Source: Rapana venosa
Taxonomy: Eukaryota; Mollusca; Gastropoda; Neogastropoda; Muricidae
Assembly: GCA_028751875.1 (NCBI GenBank)
Contig: CM054140.1
Coordinates: 8,167,847 to 8,231,846 of the forward strand
Direction: 5' to 3'
DNA length: 64,000 nucleotides
The position numbers and the translations under genes are program-made. Each line of letters opens with the position of its first letter. The first letter of the stretch is position 1. Below the pieces are notes generated by a model, which had not been told where the DNA came from, did not search any database, and saw only the letters and a program-made list of their open reading frames with translations. This document shows, one piece after another, positions 11,446 to 22,970 of this stretch.

Positions 11446-11795
11446 CCTAATATAAAATGTTACGGATGACTACTACTACCTCCTCCCCAGAGAAGGCCAA
11501 GTAACAATTGTGAGGCTGAGGACTGGACACTGCAGACTCAAATATCACATGTTTACCAAGTTCCAACATTGGTGATTCTGAGGCGTGCCCCTGTGGAACA
11601 CTTCTCCCATGACAGTGGAACACTTCCTCCAGACCTGTCTGTCCAACACACCAAAACCTGAGGGCCGATATCTGGCCTACTGACCTGCCAACGAGGGACA
11701 AACTCTTCAGACCCCTTGAAGGCCTTCAGCGCATGGCAGCATTTGTCAGGGCTTTGGGAGTTGCTGTCTGAGCATTCGATGAAGAAGAAGAAACA
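11446..11795 (+). mobile_element. LINE 3' end (C-terminal ORF2 fragment and tail)
   Basis: Broken frames encode an EGQVTIVRLRTGHCRL-like segment, then a Cys/His-containing stretch (CPCGT... MTVEHFLQTC). These are features of the C-terminus of RNase H-bearing non-LTR retrotransposon polyproteins. Frameshifts and stops show decay. It ends in a GAAGAAGAAG simple tail after GAGTTGCTGTCTGAGCATTC; that end is shared with SINE-C. The 5' part is missing, as usual for truncated LINE insertions. Clade not assigned. Confidence 0.65.
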
Positions 11796-11844
11796 AGGTG
11801 CAGAGACTTCTTCCATGGCATCGCATCTGAGTTACTTAAATTCT

Positions 11845-12010
11845 TCCAGAGCTGCACACGGGGCCTCAGTGTAAACTATTGTCTCATCTGAAGGACTTTA
11901 GGGGGTGTGAAGTCAAAAGTGATGTTAGCTCCATGGTGAAAAAATCCCTTGAATGGGTGCTTTGATGGCGGCTTGATCCTGGGCCATCAGATCACGGGCT
12001 CAAACCCACC
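11845..12010 (-). repeat. SINE-A fragment
   Basis: On + it reads CACACGGGGCCTCAGTGTAA, then GATGTTAGCTCC and an inverted B box near AGATCACGGGCTCAAACCC. Diverged 5' half of SINE-A. Confidence 0.65.
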
Positions 12011-12389
12011 TATCCCACCCCTCCGTGACTGTTCTTCCTCTGATACTGGGAGATCTTCCAGTACATTTTGCGGCGATATCATTCCAATATAGTTCACTGG
12101 GTTATTTTTGCAGTGTGATGTGTTGTTTTCCATAAACAGCGGCAGTATGAATCATTGGGTAATGAAAACTGTGGACAGAAAACGAAGTAACAAACCACAC
12201 CTGGTTTTGGGGCAGAGTTAACTGAATGTTTATCTCTGTATAGGGCATGTGGTGTATCTGTAACATGCTAGCATCTGATGGTGACTCATTTTATGTGTGT
12301 TTGTGTGTGTGTGCATGTGTGTGTGTGCATGCGTGTGTGCATGCGTGTGTGCATGCGTGTGTGTGTGTTCACGCCGGGCTTATATTATG

Positions 12390-12565
12390 TAGGCATCTGA
12401 TGGTTAATCATAAGGTTTATAGATGTGTGTTAGTGTGTGTACCTGTGTGTGTGTACGTATGTGTGTGCTGTGCTTATGTTAGCATCTGATGGTTAATCAT
12501 ATTGTTTATAGATGTGTCTGTGCTTCTATCATGTCATCTGATGGTTAATCATATTGTTTATAGAG
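12390..12565 (+). repeat. Tandem repeat around ATCTGATGGTTAATCATA
   Basis: Three copies of the motif, at about 12391, 12484 and 12535, separated by TG-rich spacers, with a related GCATCTGATGG at 12270. Confidence 0.75.
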
Positions 12566-12789
12566 GTATGTGCATTGTGTATGTGTGTGTGTGAGAGAGA
12601 GACTGGCCTGGCCTTGACATGAAATGGCTGTGTTACTGTGAAAGGCTGAAGACAGACCAGTCTGCCAGGAGAAAACTGTTGACCAGTGTGTTCCTCTACT
12701 TCCCCAATGACCATCTTGGTCAAGGGCCTGATTGGTTGATTGATTGATTGTGTGTGTGTGTTTTTGGTGTTGGTTTTTTTTAGATTTAA

Positions 12790-12797
12790 CATGGGAA

Positions 12798-12832
<35 letters not shown>

Positions 12833-13060
12833 TGGTGTGTGTGTATGTGACTCAGGATAGAAAAAAAACCTCTCTCTTCTCTCTCTTCTCTCTTCTCTCT
12901 CTCTCTCTGATACATACACATGCACACACACATATATATATATGTATATATATATAGAGAGAGAGAGATGTATATAAAACATACATTATCTCTTGCTCAC
13001 ACACACACACACACAGAGTCTGTTTCATGCAGCACTTCTGGTGTGTGTGTTGTGTGTGTG
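12790..13060. repeat. Compound TG, CT, TA and CA microsatellites
   Basis: (TG)n near 12800, CT-rich 12870-12908, (TA)n near 12930-12955 with flanking GA, then (CA)n near 12998. Confidence 0.9.
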
Positions 13061-13394
13061 TGTGCAGTAATACTTTATTGATTAGGTGGCCAGCAGCTGC
13101 GAAATGAAAGGAAGGCGATTTGGGACTGTGTGCTGCCAAAATAGCTTGGCGTGCGCGCATGCGTGTGTGTGTGTGTGAATGTGTGTGTTATTTATTTATT
13201 AATTTCTATTTTGTGGATAATCAAATAAGCACTGGTGCACCTTTTTTACATCCAATCCTCGTATGTATGCAGCTTTGTAAATTGTATAATTGTGTGTTTG
13301 TGTGTGTGTGTGTTAATTTGTGATGATTATAGATCTATTGTGTGTATGTGTGCGAGTGTAAATGTGCGTGTGTGTGTGTGTTCACAAGCTTGTT

Positions 13395-13530
13395 GTGTTC
13401 TTTGGCTGCTTGGGGAAGGATGGGCTCTGCCAGATCCCACTTACCCCAGACTCACAGCCAGAAAAATTTCTATGCAGTGCCTTGATGACTCCTCAAGCAG
13501 TTAAGGGAGGAGTTGAGGGAAGTCCATTCT
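13395..13530 (+). repeat. SINE-G 3' end fragment
   Basis: Diverged copy with GATGGGCTCTGCCAGATCCC and the terminal block GATGACTCCTCAAGCAGTTA followed by GGGAAGTCCATTC, as at 39.7 kb. A SINE-A 3' fragment (-) lies just before it at about 13200-13290. Confidence 0.6.
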
Positions 13531-13544
13531 CAACAAAATAATTT

Positions 13545-13875
13545 CAGAGCCAGCCGTTGCCCTGTGGAGATGCTGGGGAAGGGGCTTTCAGTATAAATAG
13601 CATCTCCACCTGAAATTCTGTACTTTTCTATCCCTCTCTTTGTTTCTGTCTTGTTCCTTTTCTTCCTGTCACCTCCTTCTTGTCTATTTTCTGCCTTCTT
13701 GGTCCATTCTCCTGCCTTTGTTTCCCCAGAAAGACATAAAAGATAACAATCCTCTCCCATGCCAAAGTTGGATGCACTGGGCCTGACTGGTCAGGTGCTT
13801 GACGGCAGCGCAATGCATTTTTACTCATTTGACAGACAACAGTGGCTGCTGTCTGAGTGTTTGTTGTTGAAGAAG
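13545..13875 (+). repeat. SINE-C, full-length, sense orientation
   Basis: Starts near GAGATGCTGGGGAAGG and has CAGTATAAATAGCATCTCC. It continues through a pyrimidine-rich middle (CTCTTTGTTTCTGTCTTGTT) and GGTCAGGTGCTTGACGGCAG, and finishes at GCTGCTGTCTGAGTG plus GAAGAAGAAG. The other copies are inverted relative to this one. No clear tRNA A/B boxes, so the promoter type is unknown. Confidence 0.8.
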
Positions 13876-14277
13876 AAGAAGAGCCAGCCATCTTGCCAGT
13901 GTCTTGTTCTTAAATAATAGGCCTTGGTGAGAAGAAAGAGAAAGAAAAATACGAGTGACTGTTCTGTTTTGTTTGGGACTTTTTTGGCTGTTGTTTTTTT
14001 TAGGAAAAGAGAATTTGTAGCTTATCCATGATTGATTTTGGATCATAGTGGGCTTGAGGTGATTTCATTTTTTTTGTTGGTTTTTGAGTGTGTGGGGTGT
14101 GTGGGGGGGGGGGGGGGGGTGGTGTATGTGTGGTTCCTCCCTCAGAGCTGTGAGGTTTACCAATGGTGCGATTTTTGCACAAGTACATATAAATAAATAA
14201 GTTATAATATAATATATTTATGGCGTTTGTAATATAATATATAAATATTATATATATATATATATATATATCTCATC

Positions 14278-14995
14278 TCATCTGCTCCCATAACCCCCTC
14301 TGGGTCATAGGGGCACTGCAGTGATGAACGTTGCACCAGTTGGCTCCATTTGTGGTGGATGTGGGCAAGTGCCTGGGTTGTGGCGAAGCTCTTCCCGGTC
14401 CATTCAGTGATGTTGTCTGCCCATTTCTTCTTCAGCCTGCCTCGCCTTCTCTTCCCCTGCACTGTTCCTTGCAGTATGATCTTGGAGAGCCCATCTGATC
14501 TTGTCACATGTCACAGGTCTTCGTAGTGCTTTACTTGTTGGGTGATGGTTTGTCAGACTTCTTCGTGGATAATGTGGTCCATGTATGAAATGCCAAGGAG
14601 TCTTCTGAGGCATCTCATCTCCAAAGCCTGCATCCTCCTTTGTAGATCTGCTTTCATTGTCCAGGATTTGCATACATACAGATATGTAGAAATGACCAGT
14701 GCATGCAGTAGCTTGACCTTGGTTCTGAGAGAGATGTTTCGGTCTTTCCAGATGGTCTTGAGCTTCGCCATTGATGCTACTGTTTGTGCAGCTCTTGTGA
14801 GGATTTTGGTCTTTGAACCTTCTTCACTAACAGTAGCTCTAAGGTACTTGAAGTGATCTACAACCCAAGTTCTTTTCCACTGACTGTGATCTTGGTAGTG
14901 ATTGGCTGGGCACTGTTTGTCGTGAGTTTTGTCTTCTCGGCATTGATCTCCAAGCCGTACCTGGAGGATGTTTCGTCCAGGTGACCACTTAACCC
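14278..14995 (-). mobile_element. LINE 3' fragment (C-terminal ORF2), decayed
   Basis: Three - strand frames read in order encode parts typical of the C-terminal end of non-LTR retrotransposon ORF2. The first is VDHFKYLRATVSEEGS, IWKDRNISLRTKVKLL and ALEMRCLRRLLGISY. Next is GTVQGKRRRGRLKKKW with NITEWTGKSFATTQ. Last is VQRSSLQCPYDPEGVMG and the stop. Frame changes show it is a pseudogene. After the stop come GATGAGATGAGA and an (AT)n run, which looks like a simple-repeat 3' tail. The reverse transcriptase core and 5' end are absent. Confidence 0.8.
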
Positions 14996-14999
14996 ACAA

Positions 15000-15290
15000 G
15001 TGTAGATGCATTTTAAACAATTTTGTCATCATCAGTTCCCACTGGCATGCTATGACCTTCTCTTCCAAAAGGCAGAACAAATTTTTGATGTGTGTGCAAG
15101 AATTTCTCCGTGTGTTCGCATATCAGACGTCAGTTTAAAGTGTCATCCTTTTTGGAGGAGTGGATCTGTACTGATTTTAACTCTTAGAGGGGAAAATCTT
15201 TGTGCAATGGCATCTCAGTGGTGCTTTGCTCATATTCAGGCTGTTGTATCACAAGTTGAATGCTCTAACCACTAGGCTGCCGACCCCCAC
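15000..15290 (-). repeat. SINE-A, diverged
   Basis: Directly beside the LINE fragment. On + it reads AGATGCATTTTAAACAATTT, then GACCTTCTCTTCCAAAAGGC and CTCTAACCACTAGGCTGCC (inverted A box). Confidence 0.7.
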
Positions 15291-15357
15291 CCCCACCCCT
15301 GCAGTTTAGAAATAGCAGTTGTTATCTTCAGATTTGTTGTTGGGCTGTATTTTTGTT

Positions 15358-15640
15358 GTTCCTTGGCTAGTGCTTCAAGGTTCACCAATGGTGAAATTTA
15401 TGTGTATGCGACTGTTCCCCCCCTCCCCCCCCCATTTAGGTAGCTGCATTCTGACTTTGGGGATGGTGTCTGAACATGGCACTTTTGTGCATACTGTTGT
15501 TTTTTTTCTGCCATGCGTTCCTACTGGCACACAATGACCTACTCTTCCAAAAGGCAGACTAGGTTTCCAACATGTGTGCAAGATGTTCTGCATGCGTTTG
15601 CACACAGGGCCTCAGTTTATAGTGTCATCCTGTGGACATT
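15358..15640 (-). repeat. SINE-A core joined to SINE-F tail, second copy
   Basis: Same arrangement as 9285-9560: the CTTGGCTAGTGCTTCAAGG end, GTAGCTGCATTCTGACTTTG, then a SINE-A middle with GACCTACTCTTCCAAAAGGC and the inverted core. Confidence 0.75.
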
Positions 15641-16079
15641 GACATTGTTAAACATTGTTTTGGTCAGACTGGGAAGAAAGGGCAAGCCAGAACCTCACAG
15701 TTGACTTGTTGGCAGGCGAAGGTCTTAACCATCCTGCCACCTTCCTTTTTTCTGGGGGGTTTTTCTGGTTTTTTTTTTTAAGTTAAAGGAAAAGGAGAAT
15801 TTGTAACTTAGCCATGGTTTATTTAGGATCAGAGTGGGTTTGAGGTGATCAGTTTTCGTGTCAACAACAGTGCATCTGTTATTTTTAGAATTCTTTTCTT
15901 TTCTTTTAAAAAAATTATTATCGTTGTTGCAGGCAAAGGAGAATTTGTGACAGAGACAAGATTGAGTTGGCATCAGAGTGGGTTTGAGGTGATTGGTTTT
16001 CGTTTCAGCGCCAGGGCTGTGTGGGTTATTTTTAGATGTCAGCGTTGTGGCAGGCTGGTAAAGCCAGGCTAGGCTGGCA

Positions 16080-16395
16080 CTTTGGGGGGGGGGGGGGGGG
16101 GGGGGGTGGGGGGTGGGAACTTGCCAGTAGCTGAGCAGAGAGAGGAGGGAGGGGAGTTGGTATTGTGCTTGAGGTGGTATTGATCTGTCCTTTTCTGGTT
16201 TTCTAGAGCTAGTTCTCTGTGGATTTATTGAGGTGTGTGTGAGGAGAGGAGAGAGTGTGTGTGTGTATGAGAGAGAGAGAGAGAGTCTGTGTGTGTGTGT
16301 GGGGGGGGGGGTGTGTGTGTTGTGAGTATGTGTGACTGTGTGTGGGTGTATGTGACTGACTGTGTGCTTGTGCGTGCGTGTGTGTGTGTGGTGTT
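16080..16395. repeat. Poly-G run and (TG)/(GA) microsatellites
   Basis: A G run at about 16084-16106 is followed by GT/GA alternations up to 16390. No gene seen. Confidence 0.85.
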
Positions 16396-16409
16396 TATTT
16401 TATTTTATT

Positions 16410-16785
16410 TTATTCTTTTATATCGAGGATAATGGAATAAGAATTTACGTGCTTTTTTACATCCAGTCCCCGTGTATGCAGTTTTGTAAATTCTGGACTA
16501 TGGTGTGTTGTGAGTGTGTGTGACTGTGTGTGTGTGAGACTGTGTGTGTGTGTGACTCTTTTTTTATGTATTTTATTTCGAGGATAATGGAATAAGCACT
16601 CATGTGCTTTTTTTCATCCAGTCCCTGTGTGTATGCACTTTTGTCAATTTTGTCGTCCATTCCCACCAGCACACAATGGCCTACTCTTCTGAAAAGTGGA
16701 ACTGGTTTTAACATGTGGCAATATGTTATGCGTGCATTCACACATGGAACCTCAGTTTATAGTCTCATCCAAAGGACTCTGGGTG
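16410..16785 (-). repeat. Two SINE-A 3' fragments in tandem
   Basis: Two inverted tails (GAGGATAATGGAATAAG) at about 16424 and 16580, separated by a TG tract. The second extends to the inverted core near 16770. Confidence 0.8.
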
Positions 16786-17315
16786 TGTGGTGTATGTGGA
16801 CTCTGTGTGTGCATGTGTTTGTGTGTGTGCGGATGTGTGTGTGTATATGCATGTGTGCATGCATGCACTTTTGTGTGTGTGTACAATTCAGCATTCCGTA
16901 ACATTGTGCAATGTATATTTGTCACCTTTCCTGCTATATGTATGTGACCACTTACCCACCATTAAGATAGCCGAATTCCAGCTTAAGGAATAAATATAAA
17001 CATGACACCAGTGTGTATGCATTTTAAACATTTTTTTATCTATGTTATTGTTTGATTTGTTTAGCCTTTTCTTTTCTTTTTTTTGGGAGGAGGTAGGGGG
17101 TATAACTCTGTTTTCATTTTTTTAATTGTGCATATGTGTACTATATAATCAGCAAATATTGAATGCTTGTGATTGAAGATGAACAATCTTCAGATGAATT
17201 TCTTCCTTCTTAACTGTAAGATTAATTTTGAAAACCCGTCACTATAAAGATCAGACATGTCAAGTGTAACAAAAGTTCAGTGTGCAAATATTGCTTTTAA
17301 AAAAAAAAATTGGGA

Positions 17316-17592
17316 TGGGTTAGCTCAGTGGTTGGAGCACTCACTTTCCTCCAGCCAAGGTTAAGCAGCGTCGAACATGGTTACCACTTGGATGGGTGAC
17401 CGCTTGTGTGCCGTGGCTTCTGTACAGTCCCCCAGTTCACCCGGCTGTAAATGGGTACCTGCCTCTTTACGGTCAGGGAAGGTGGGGAGAGATGGGTGCC
17501 GCCCTCAATATGCTGGCCCCTAGAGAAGTGAGGTCTCTGATGCCTCGCTCCCCGACAATGACTTAGGTTATGGGACACCTTTACCTTTTTTT
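17316..17592 (+). repeat. SINE-D, tRNA/5S-rRNA chimeric SINE
   Basis: Starts with a tRNA-like A box (GGTTAGCTCAGTGGTTGGAG). About 30 bases later it continues with 5S rRNA sequence: TTAAGCAGCGTCG, GGTTACCACTTGGATGGG and TGACCGC, covering the 5S intermediate element and box C. A 3' domain including TATGCTGGCCCCTAGAGAAG follows, ending ACACCTTTACC plus T's. Too diverged and incomplete to be a 5S gene. Other copies: 26150, 31230 and 60887. Confidence 0.85.
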
Positions 17593-17689
17593 TTTTTAAT
17601 GAAGATTAAAGATTTTCAGTGGAGCACAAGAAGAAAACAAAAGTGTTGATTTCACTAGTATACACTGAATGACAACACCATAACATAAT

Positions 17690-17694
17690 TCTCT

Positions 17695-17752
<58 letters not shown>

Positions 17753-17776
17753 TCTCTCTCTCTCTCTCTCTCTCCC
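17690..17776 (+). repeat. (CT)n microsatellite
   Basis: Nearly pure CT with small interruptions, immediately before a SINE-A copy. Confidence 0.95.
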
Positions 17777-17784
17777 CATCCCCA

Positions 17785-18085
17785 TGGTGGTTAGCATGAT
17801 GCGCTCATGATCTGCTGACCCGAGATTGATTCCCGTTAAAGAGGATTTTTCCTCTAGAGTTAACATCAGTGCCAACTCCACTCCCCCCAAAAGTCCTTCC
17901 GGTGAGACTATAAACTGAGGTCCCATGTGCAAACGTACACGTTAAAACCCATACTGCTTTCCAGAAGAGTAGGCCATTGTGTGCTGGTGGGAACCGATGA
18001 CAAAATTTACAAAACTGTATACACATGGGGACTGGATGTAAAAAAACCACATGAGTGCTCATTCCATTACCCTCGAAGTAAAAGA
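17785..18085 (+). repeat. SINE-A, near full-length
   Basis: Head with GGTGGTTAGCATGATGCGC, spacer GTTAACATCAGTGCCAACTC, core GTGAGACTATAAACTGAGGT and tail CACATGAGTGCTCATTCC. Confidence 0.85.
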
Positions 18086-18169
18086 ATCTCTCTCTCTCTC
18101 AGTGATCAAAGTGTCTCTGACAACAGAAACTCTTACACATCCATTTTGATACAAATTCCTATTTTCTTT

Positions 18170-19016
18170 ACAGTGCTCAAAAGACTTGAAGAATAACGCC
18201 TTTCGGTCCACCATCGCAGTGAAGCGCGTATCATTGATTTTCATTACACAACACAGAAGTGCGTCGCCCATCACAACATTCATACGATTATTACATTCAA
18301 GGACTGTATTACAGTATACGTTTCAGTGAGGACTCTCGTACATTACAGTCGCGTCTGTTTCTACAAACAAAAAAACACGGAAATAAAACCACATTAAGTA
18401 AGGCCATTACAACATACATAGCTTTTTTTGCTTTTTTTTTTTTTGAAAGTGGAAGTTGGATTTGGGGGGGGGGGGGGGGAGGCAGCAGATGTCATTGGAA
18501 GGAAGAAATGTCTCTGAGCCCATTAACTCTTTGCGTGCGCTACCCTGTTCTATTGTTTGCCACGTGAGCTGATCCAGGGGGGTTTGACGAGCTCTAGCTG
18601 TAAGCGTCGCAGACAGGGAAGTATTGAACTGGGGGGGGAAGGGGGGGCTGGCTGGCTTACGGTAAGAGTGGCTGTTGTCGATTCAGAGTTGGATGCTGGG
18701 AAGGCTGGCTGAGGTGGTCCCGGGCAGCCATTTTGGATGGGGAGGAAGGCAGTTTTGGCGTTGGCTTGACTGACACATCTGTGGGCTGGCACGCGCGCGC
18801 GCGTGTGTGTGTGTGTGGAGGTTTGGCCAGAAGGGGCTGGTGTGATTCTGGTGGGCACAGGCGGCTTTGTTGGTGGATTGGGAGTCCTGAGTTCTCGTTG
18901 CCTTCTTCTTCTTTTTTTTCTTCTTTCTTTTTTTTTCTGTCTTCGGTCAGTCAGGCTGGTGGTAGTAGTGGTGGTGGCGGTGCTGCTTTCATCCCGTGGA
19001 ATTGTTGAAGGAAGGT
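18170..19016 (+). other. CpG-containing unique segment; possible alternative promoter
   Basis: No repeat family recognised. It carries more CpG than its surroundings (ACGCCTTTCGG, AAGCGCGTATC, CAGTCGCGTCTG, GTAAGCGTCGCAG), a YY1-like GCCATTTTGGATGG at about 18726-18739 and a potential splice donor GGAAG|GTGAGG near 19014. It could be an alternative Rab3 first exon, but there is no in-frame ATG and no homology. Confidence 0.25.
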
Positions 19017-19557
19017 GAGGAGGTGTGTGGGTGTTATTACTGTTAATTGTTCAGTTTTTTTGTTTTTTGGGAGGGGGGTATGGATTGTGGTATTTTGATA
19101 TAATTGAAGTATATGCAATGTATGTGTGTGTGTATGTATGTATGAATTTCATGGTGTTTTTGCTTCCTTTTTATTATTATTTTTTTTAATGATGTTCATG
19201 CTGTGTGTGTGTGTGTGTGTGTGTTTAAGGACAGGGACTGTGTGAGATGACTAGTATCATAGAGATGTTATTATTGTGGTTGTGTTGTTATACAGAAACA
19301 AGAGAGTTATTTTTCATGTATGTGGAGTGGGTTGATCTTATTGATTTGTGGTGGGGGGGGTTTCAGTTTTATTTCAGAACAGGGAGTGTATGAGATGACA
19401 CATAGAGATATTATTGTTTTGTGTTGTTCAGAAACAAAGGTTTGTTTTTTATGGTTTGGGTTTGGGTTGGGTTTTTATTATAGTAGTGGGTTGATCTTTA
19501 TTTTGTTTATTCAGGTGTTTTTTTTATATAGCAGTGTCAAGCAGAGTTGGTTGGATT

Positions 19558-19595
19558 CCCTCTCTCTTTCTCCCTCCCTCTCTCTCTCTCCCCCA

Positions 19596-19672
<77 letters not shown>

Positions 19673-19762
19673 CCCCTCTGTCCTTCTCTCTCTGACTCCT
19701 CTCCCTCTCTCTCTTTCTCCCTCTTCCTCTCTCTCTATCTCTTCCCTCTCTCTCTCTCTCCA
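19558..19762 (+). repeat. Long (CT)n tract
   Basis: About 200 bases of CT with short interruptions, followed by (TG)n. Ser/Leu frames here are artefacts. Confidence 0.95.
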
Positions 19763-20504
19763 CTGTGTGAGTTGTGTGTGGCTATATGTGTGTGGGCGTG
19801 CGTGCGTGTGTGTATGTATGTGTGTGTGTGTGTGTATTGTGTTTGTAAACTGATGACTGTGGAAAGAGAGTTGTTACATCATTTACTTTCATTGCAATAA
19901 CTGATGTACAGATAAGTCGTTTCTAATTTTGTCCCACACTTTAAAAAAATAATGGGGCTGATTGTTTAGTTTGGTCCTTGAAATACATGGGTGTGCGAGT
20001 GTGGATGGTGGTAGTGTGAATGTATCTTTATGTGTGAGGGAAATTTTGATGTGTGTAGACATGAAATTAGTCAATTTGTATTGATTGGCTGGTTTAGTAC
20101 AAAATTGAATATTAATGTGAGTAGTTGATTGCAAGTATAACTAAGTGATTGAGTTTTTGTCAGCTTCATTGTGTATAATTATGCTATGCATTTCTTCATG
20201 TTTGTTTGCCTTTTGTTTTGTCTTTGGTTTTTATGTTGTTGTTGTTTTTTGTTGTTGTTTTTTTTTGAGGACCTGGTGTAAAGAAGCCCCTGGCTTATCC
20301 AATTATCCTCATTAAAACATTCGAGTTCGAGTTCTCCCCCGCCCCCCTCCTCCCTCTCTCTCTCTCTCTCTCTTTTAGCCTGATTTTTTGTTAACAACTT
20401 GAAAGCTGAAAGGCTCAAGCAACTTATGACTTATCCTGATGTCAACTTACCTGGTCACTCTGTGGTTCCCTCTATCACTTTCTCGGGGTGAGGGGGGGGG
20501 GGGA

Positions 20505-20680
20505 GGGTATGGCCTAGTGGTTAGAACATCAAGCTCATGGTCTTATAGTAACTGAGAGCTTGGGTTCAAGTCTCCACACAGGTGTCTGTTCGAGGGAATT
20601 GAAATCCTTAGTGTAGAGTGTTTGGTCAAAGTCAGTTGTCTACTTAAAATTTAAACTGCTCTTGCGATCCTTAACCACCA
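20505..20680 (+). repeat. tRNA-headed SINE of another subfamily
   Basis: A box GGCCTAGTGGTTAGAACATC and B box GGTTCAAGTCTCC with a short downstream part. Similar copy at 30955. Followed by a CAC triplet run near 20680. Confidence 0.65.
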
Positions 20681-20989
20681 CCACCACCACCACCATCCTA
20701 GATTCTATGGATCAGGGTAAAAAAAAACCCAACCAAGCCCACAAATGCTGACTAGATTTGAATCTCAACCACTTCCCATCCTTACTGCACACGTTACCCC
20801 TTAGGCCACTCAAAACTACATAATTATCACACACATAAGAGTTTAAAGTATCCCATATCGACGTCAAGTGCAGACCTGCCAGTGCCTTAATTCCCTCCAT
20901 GTGTATACTCATACAGAAGATGAAAAATGCACGTTGAAGATCCAGTAGTTCATGCCAGCATTCGGTGGGTTATGGAAAAACGAACGTAC

Positions 20990-21105
20990 CCAGCATACAT
21001 CCCCGAAGCCAGAATGCGGCTACCTTCATGATGGGCAAAAACGGTGAAATTAACAAAATCTCACCATTGGTGAACCTGGGAACTCTAGCTAAGGAATGAA
21101 AACAA
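20990..21105 (+). repeat. SINE-F 3' end
   Basis: GCCAGAATGCGGCTACCTTC, GGGCAAAAACGG, TCTCACCATTGGTGAACC and TCTAGCTAAGGAA, the terminal part of SINE-F in sense orientation. Confidence 0.75.
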
Positions 21106-21544
21106 AAACTTGAATGGAAATAAACCTAGAGAACAGACAGAGTATGGTGTCTGCAGACCAGTAATGCAGTGGATGAGGATACAAGATGGTACTGTTTTCA
21201 CACAACACTACAGTCTAGCTAGAGGCCAGTACAGCAGATGATGGGGGGGTAGGACAGAGTGTATGTTATTAAATGACTACTGCGGGCAGCAACAGGTGTG
21301 TTGTGTGTCTGTGTCCTGCTGATTAATCAAAAAGTAGCCGGCTGGCTGGCTGACTGGCTGGCCCTGTGTTAAGTGTCGTGAAGTAAACGTACCATATGTG
21401 CCAATGGAACAATGCTGAACCTTTCAAGTACTTGCCTGCTGTGAGACAGGCTTAGTTAGTCATTCCCTGGGTGTCTCTTGGCTGAGGTTTCAGTGTCTGT
21501 CTGCCTTGTCTGTTGAAGTCCATTTGTTCCTGCCTGTTTAAGTC

Positions 21545-21775
21545 CTTTGGAAGAGGCTATAAACCGAGGTCCCGTGAGCGAACGCACGCAGAACATCTTG
21601 CACACATGTTAAAACCGGTTCCACTTTTTGGAAGAGTAGACCATTGTGTGCCGGTGGGGATGGATGACAAAATTGACAAAACTGCTGACGCATGGTGACT
21701 GGATGTAAAAAAAAATAATAAAAAAAAGCACATGAGTGTTTATTCCATTATCCTCGAAATAAATGAATAAAAAGT
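21545..21775 (+). repeat. SINE-A, 5'-truncated
   Basis: Begins in the core (GGCTATAAACCGAGGTCCCG) and runs to a complete tail CATTATCCTCGAAATAAATG. Confidence 0.8.
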
Positions 21776-21944
21776 AATACAATAGGTTTAGCCATTCCCT
21801 TGTGTCTCTTGGCTGCTCTGTGTCTATCTGTCGGTCCATCTGTCTGTCTTGTCTATTGGCTGTTGAAGTCGAGCCCGGTCAGACCACTTTAATCAAACAT
21901 CCCATGAAGAGCTTTTGCAAAATGTATCTAGTTTGTTTTCTACT

Positions 21945-22270
21945 TCTTTGTCATCAAAGACTCAAGCAGCAACTATTGTTGTCTGTCCTGTCCATGAGTG
22001 AAAATGCGTGAAGCGCCTGACAAGTCAAGCCCAACGCATCCAACTTTGGCATGGGAGAGAAAGGACCAAGAGGCAGGAAAAAGACATTAGACAAAGCAGG
22101 AGATGACGGGCAGAAAAAGGGGGCGAGGCGAGAAACAAAGAGAGGGATAGAAAAGAGGGAATTCTTAGCACAGAACTTGGGGATGCTATTTGTACTGTCA
22201 GCAGCATCGACCCCACCCCCCACCCCCAACCACATCACCACAGGAGATGGGATGGATTCAGTGAGTTTAG
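21945..22270 (-). repeat. SINE-C, near full-length
   Basis: Reads on + from CAGCAACTATTGTTGTCTG to CTATTTGTACTGTCAG and CACAGGAGATGG. The TATA-like block is changed to TACAAATAG here. Confidence 0.8.
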
Positions 22271-22469
22271 GGATACCATCTTTGTCAAAGTAGTGCCTCT
22301 GCTGTAATGGTTACAGTCAGTTGTTGTGCTGCAAGCTTGTTGAGCTACTTGTATACTCAATGCTGAACATGATTTGTGCCTGTTTTGTTTTGGTTTTGTT
22401 TTGGTAAAAGGTGTATTGATTTTGTCTATGTTTCAAAAGATCATGGGTTTTTTCTGTGTAATTAGCATG

Positions 22470-22970
22470 TGTGTGTGGAGGGGGGGGGGGGGGGGGTGAG
22501 CGAGCAAGTGAGTGAGAGTGTGTGTGTGTGTAAGAGAGAGAGAGAGAGAACATGTGTGTGTGTGAGAGAGAGAGAGAATGGGTGTGTGTGTGTGTGTGTG
22601 TGTGTGTGCTAGCTTGCACATGTTGTCAGAACTGTGTAAGAAGAGGAGGGCAGAGAGAGAAGGATTGTATATCTACTCTGTGTGTCGATGTGATGTTTGG
22701 GGCTATGACAATCCCTGTTTTTGAGATCTTGCCAGCAGAATCATTATTTGTATTACAAAGCATCATATGTTAAATTTTTTTTTTAAGGTACAGTTTTCTC
22801 TCTCTCTCTCTTTCCGTCTTCTCCCTCTCCCCCCCCCCCCCCCCCCCCTTAGTGTGTGTGTGCATGCGTGTGTGTGTGTGTGTAAATGTGTGTTTGGGTA
22901 TATATGTGCGCACACGCACACACATACACAGAGGCACACAGCCCCAACACACACACACACACACACACAG
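22470..22970. repeat. GT/GA/CT/CA and G/C homopolymer microsatellite cluster
   Basis: G run near 22479-22496, (GA)/(GT) 22510-22610, CT then C run near 22830-22848, and mixed GT and CA up to 22970. No coding potential. Confidence 0.9.

Noticed and set aside
14553..15080. 175-codon - strand gene
   Set aside because: Matches the C-terminal region of non-LTR retrotransposon polyproteins and continues in other frames after frameshifts.
17316..17420. Possible 5S rRNA gene
   Set aside because: Only the middle of 5S is represented, joined to a tRNA-like start and a SINE 3' domain.
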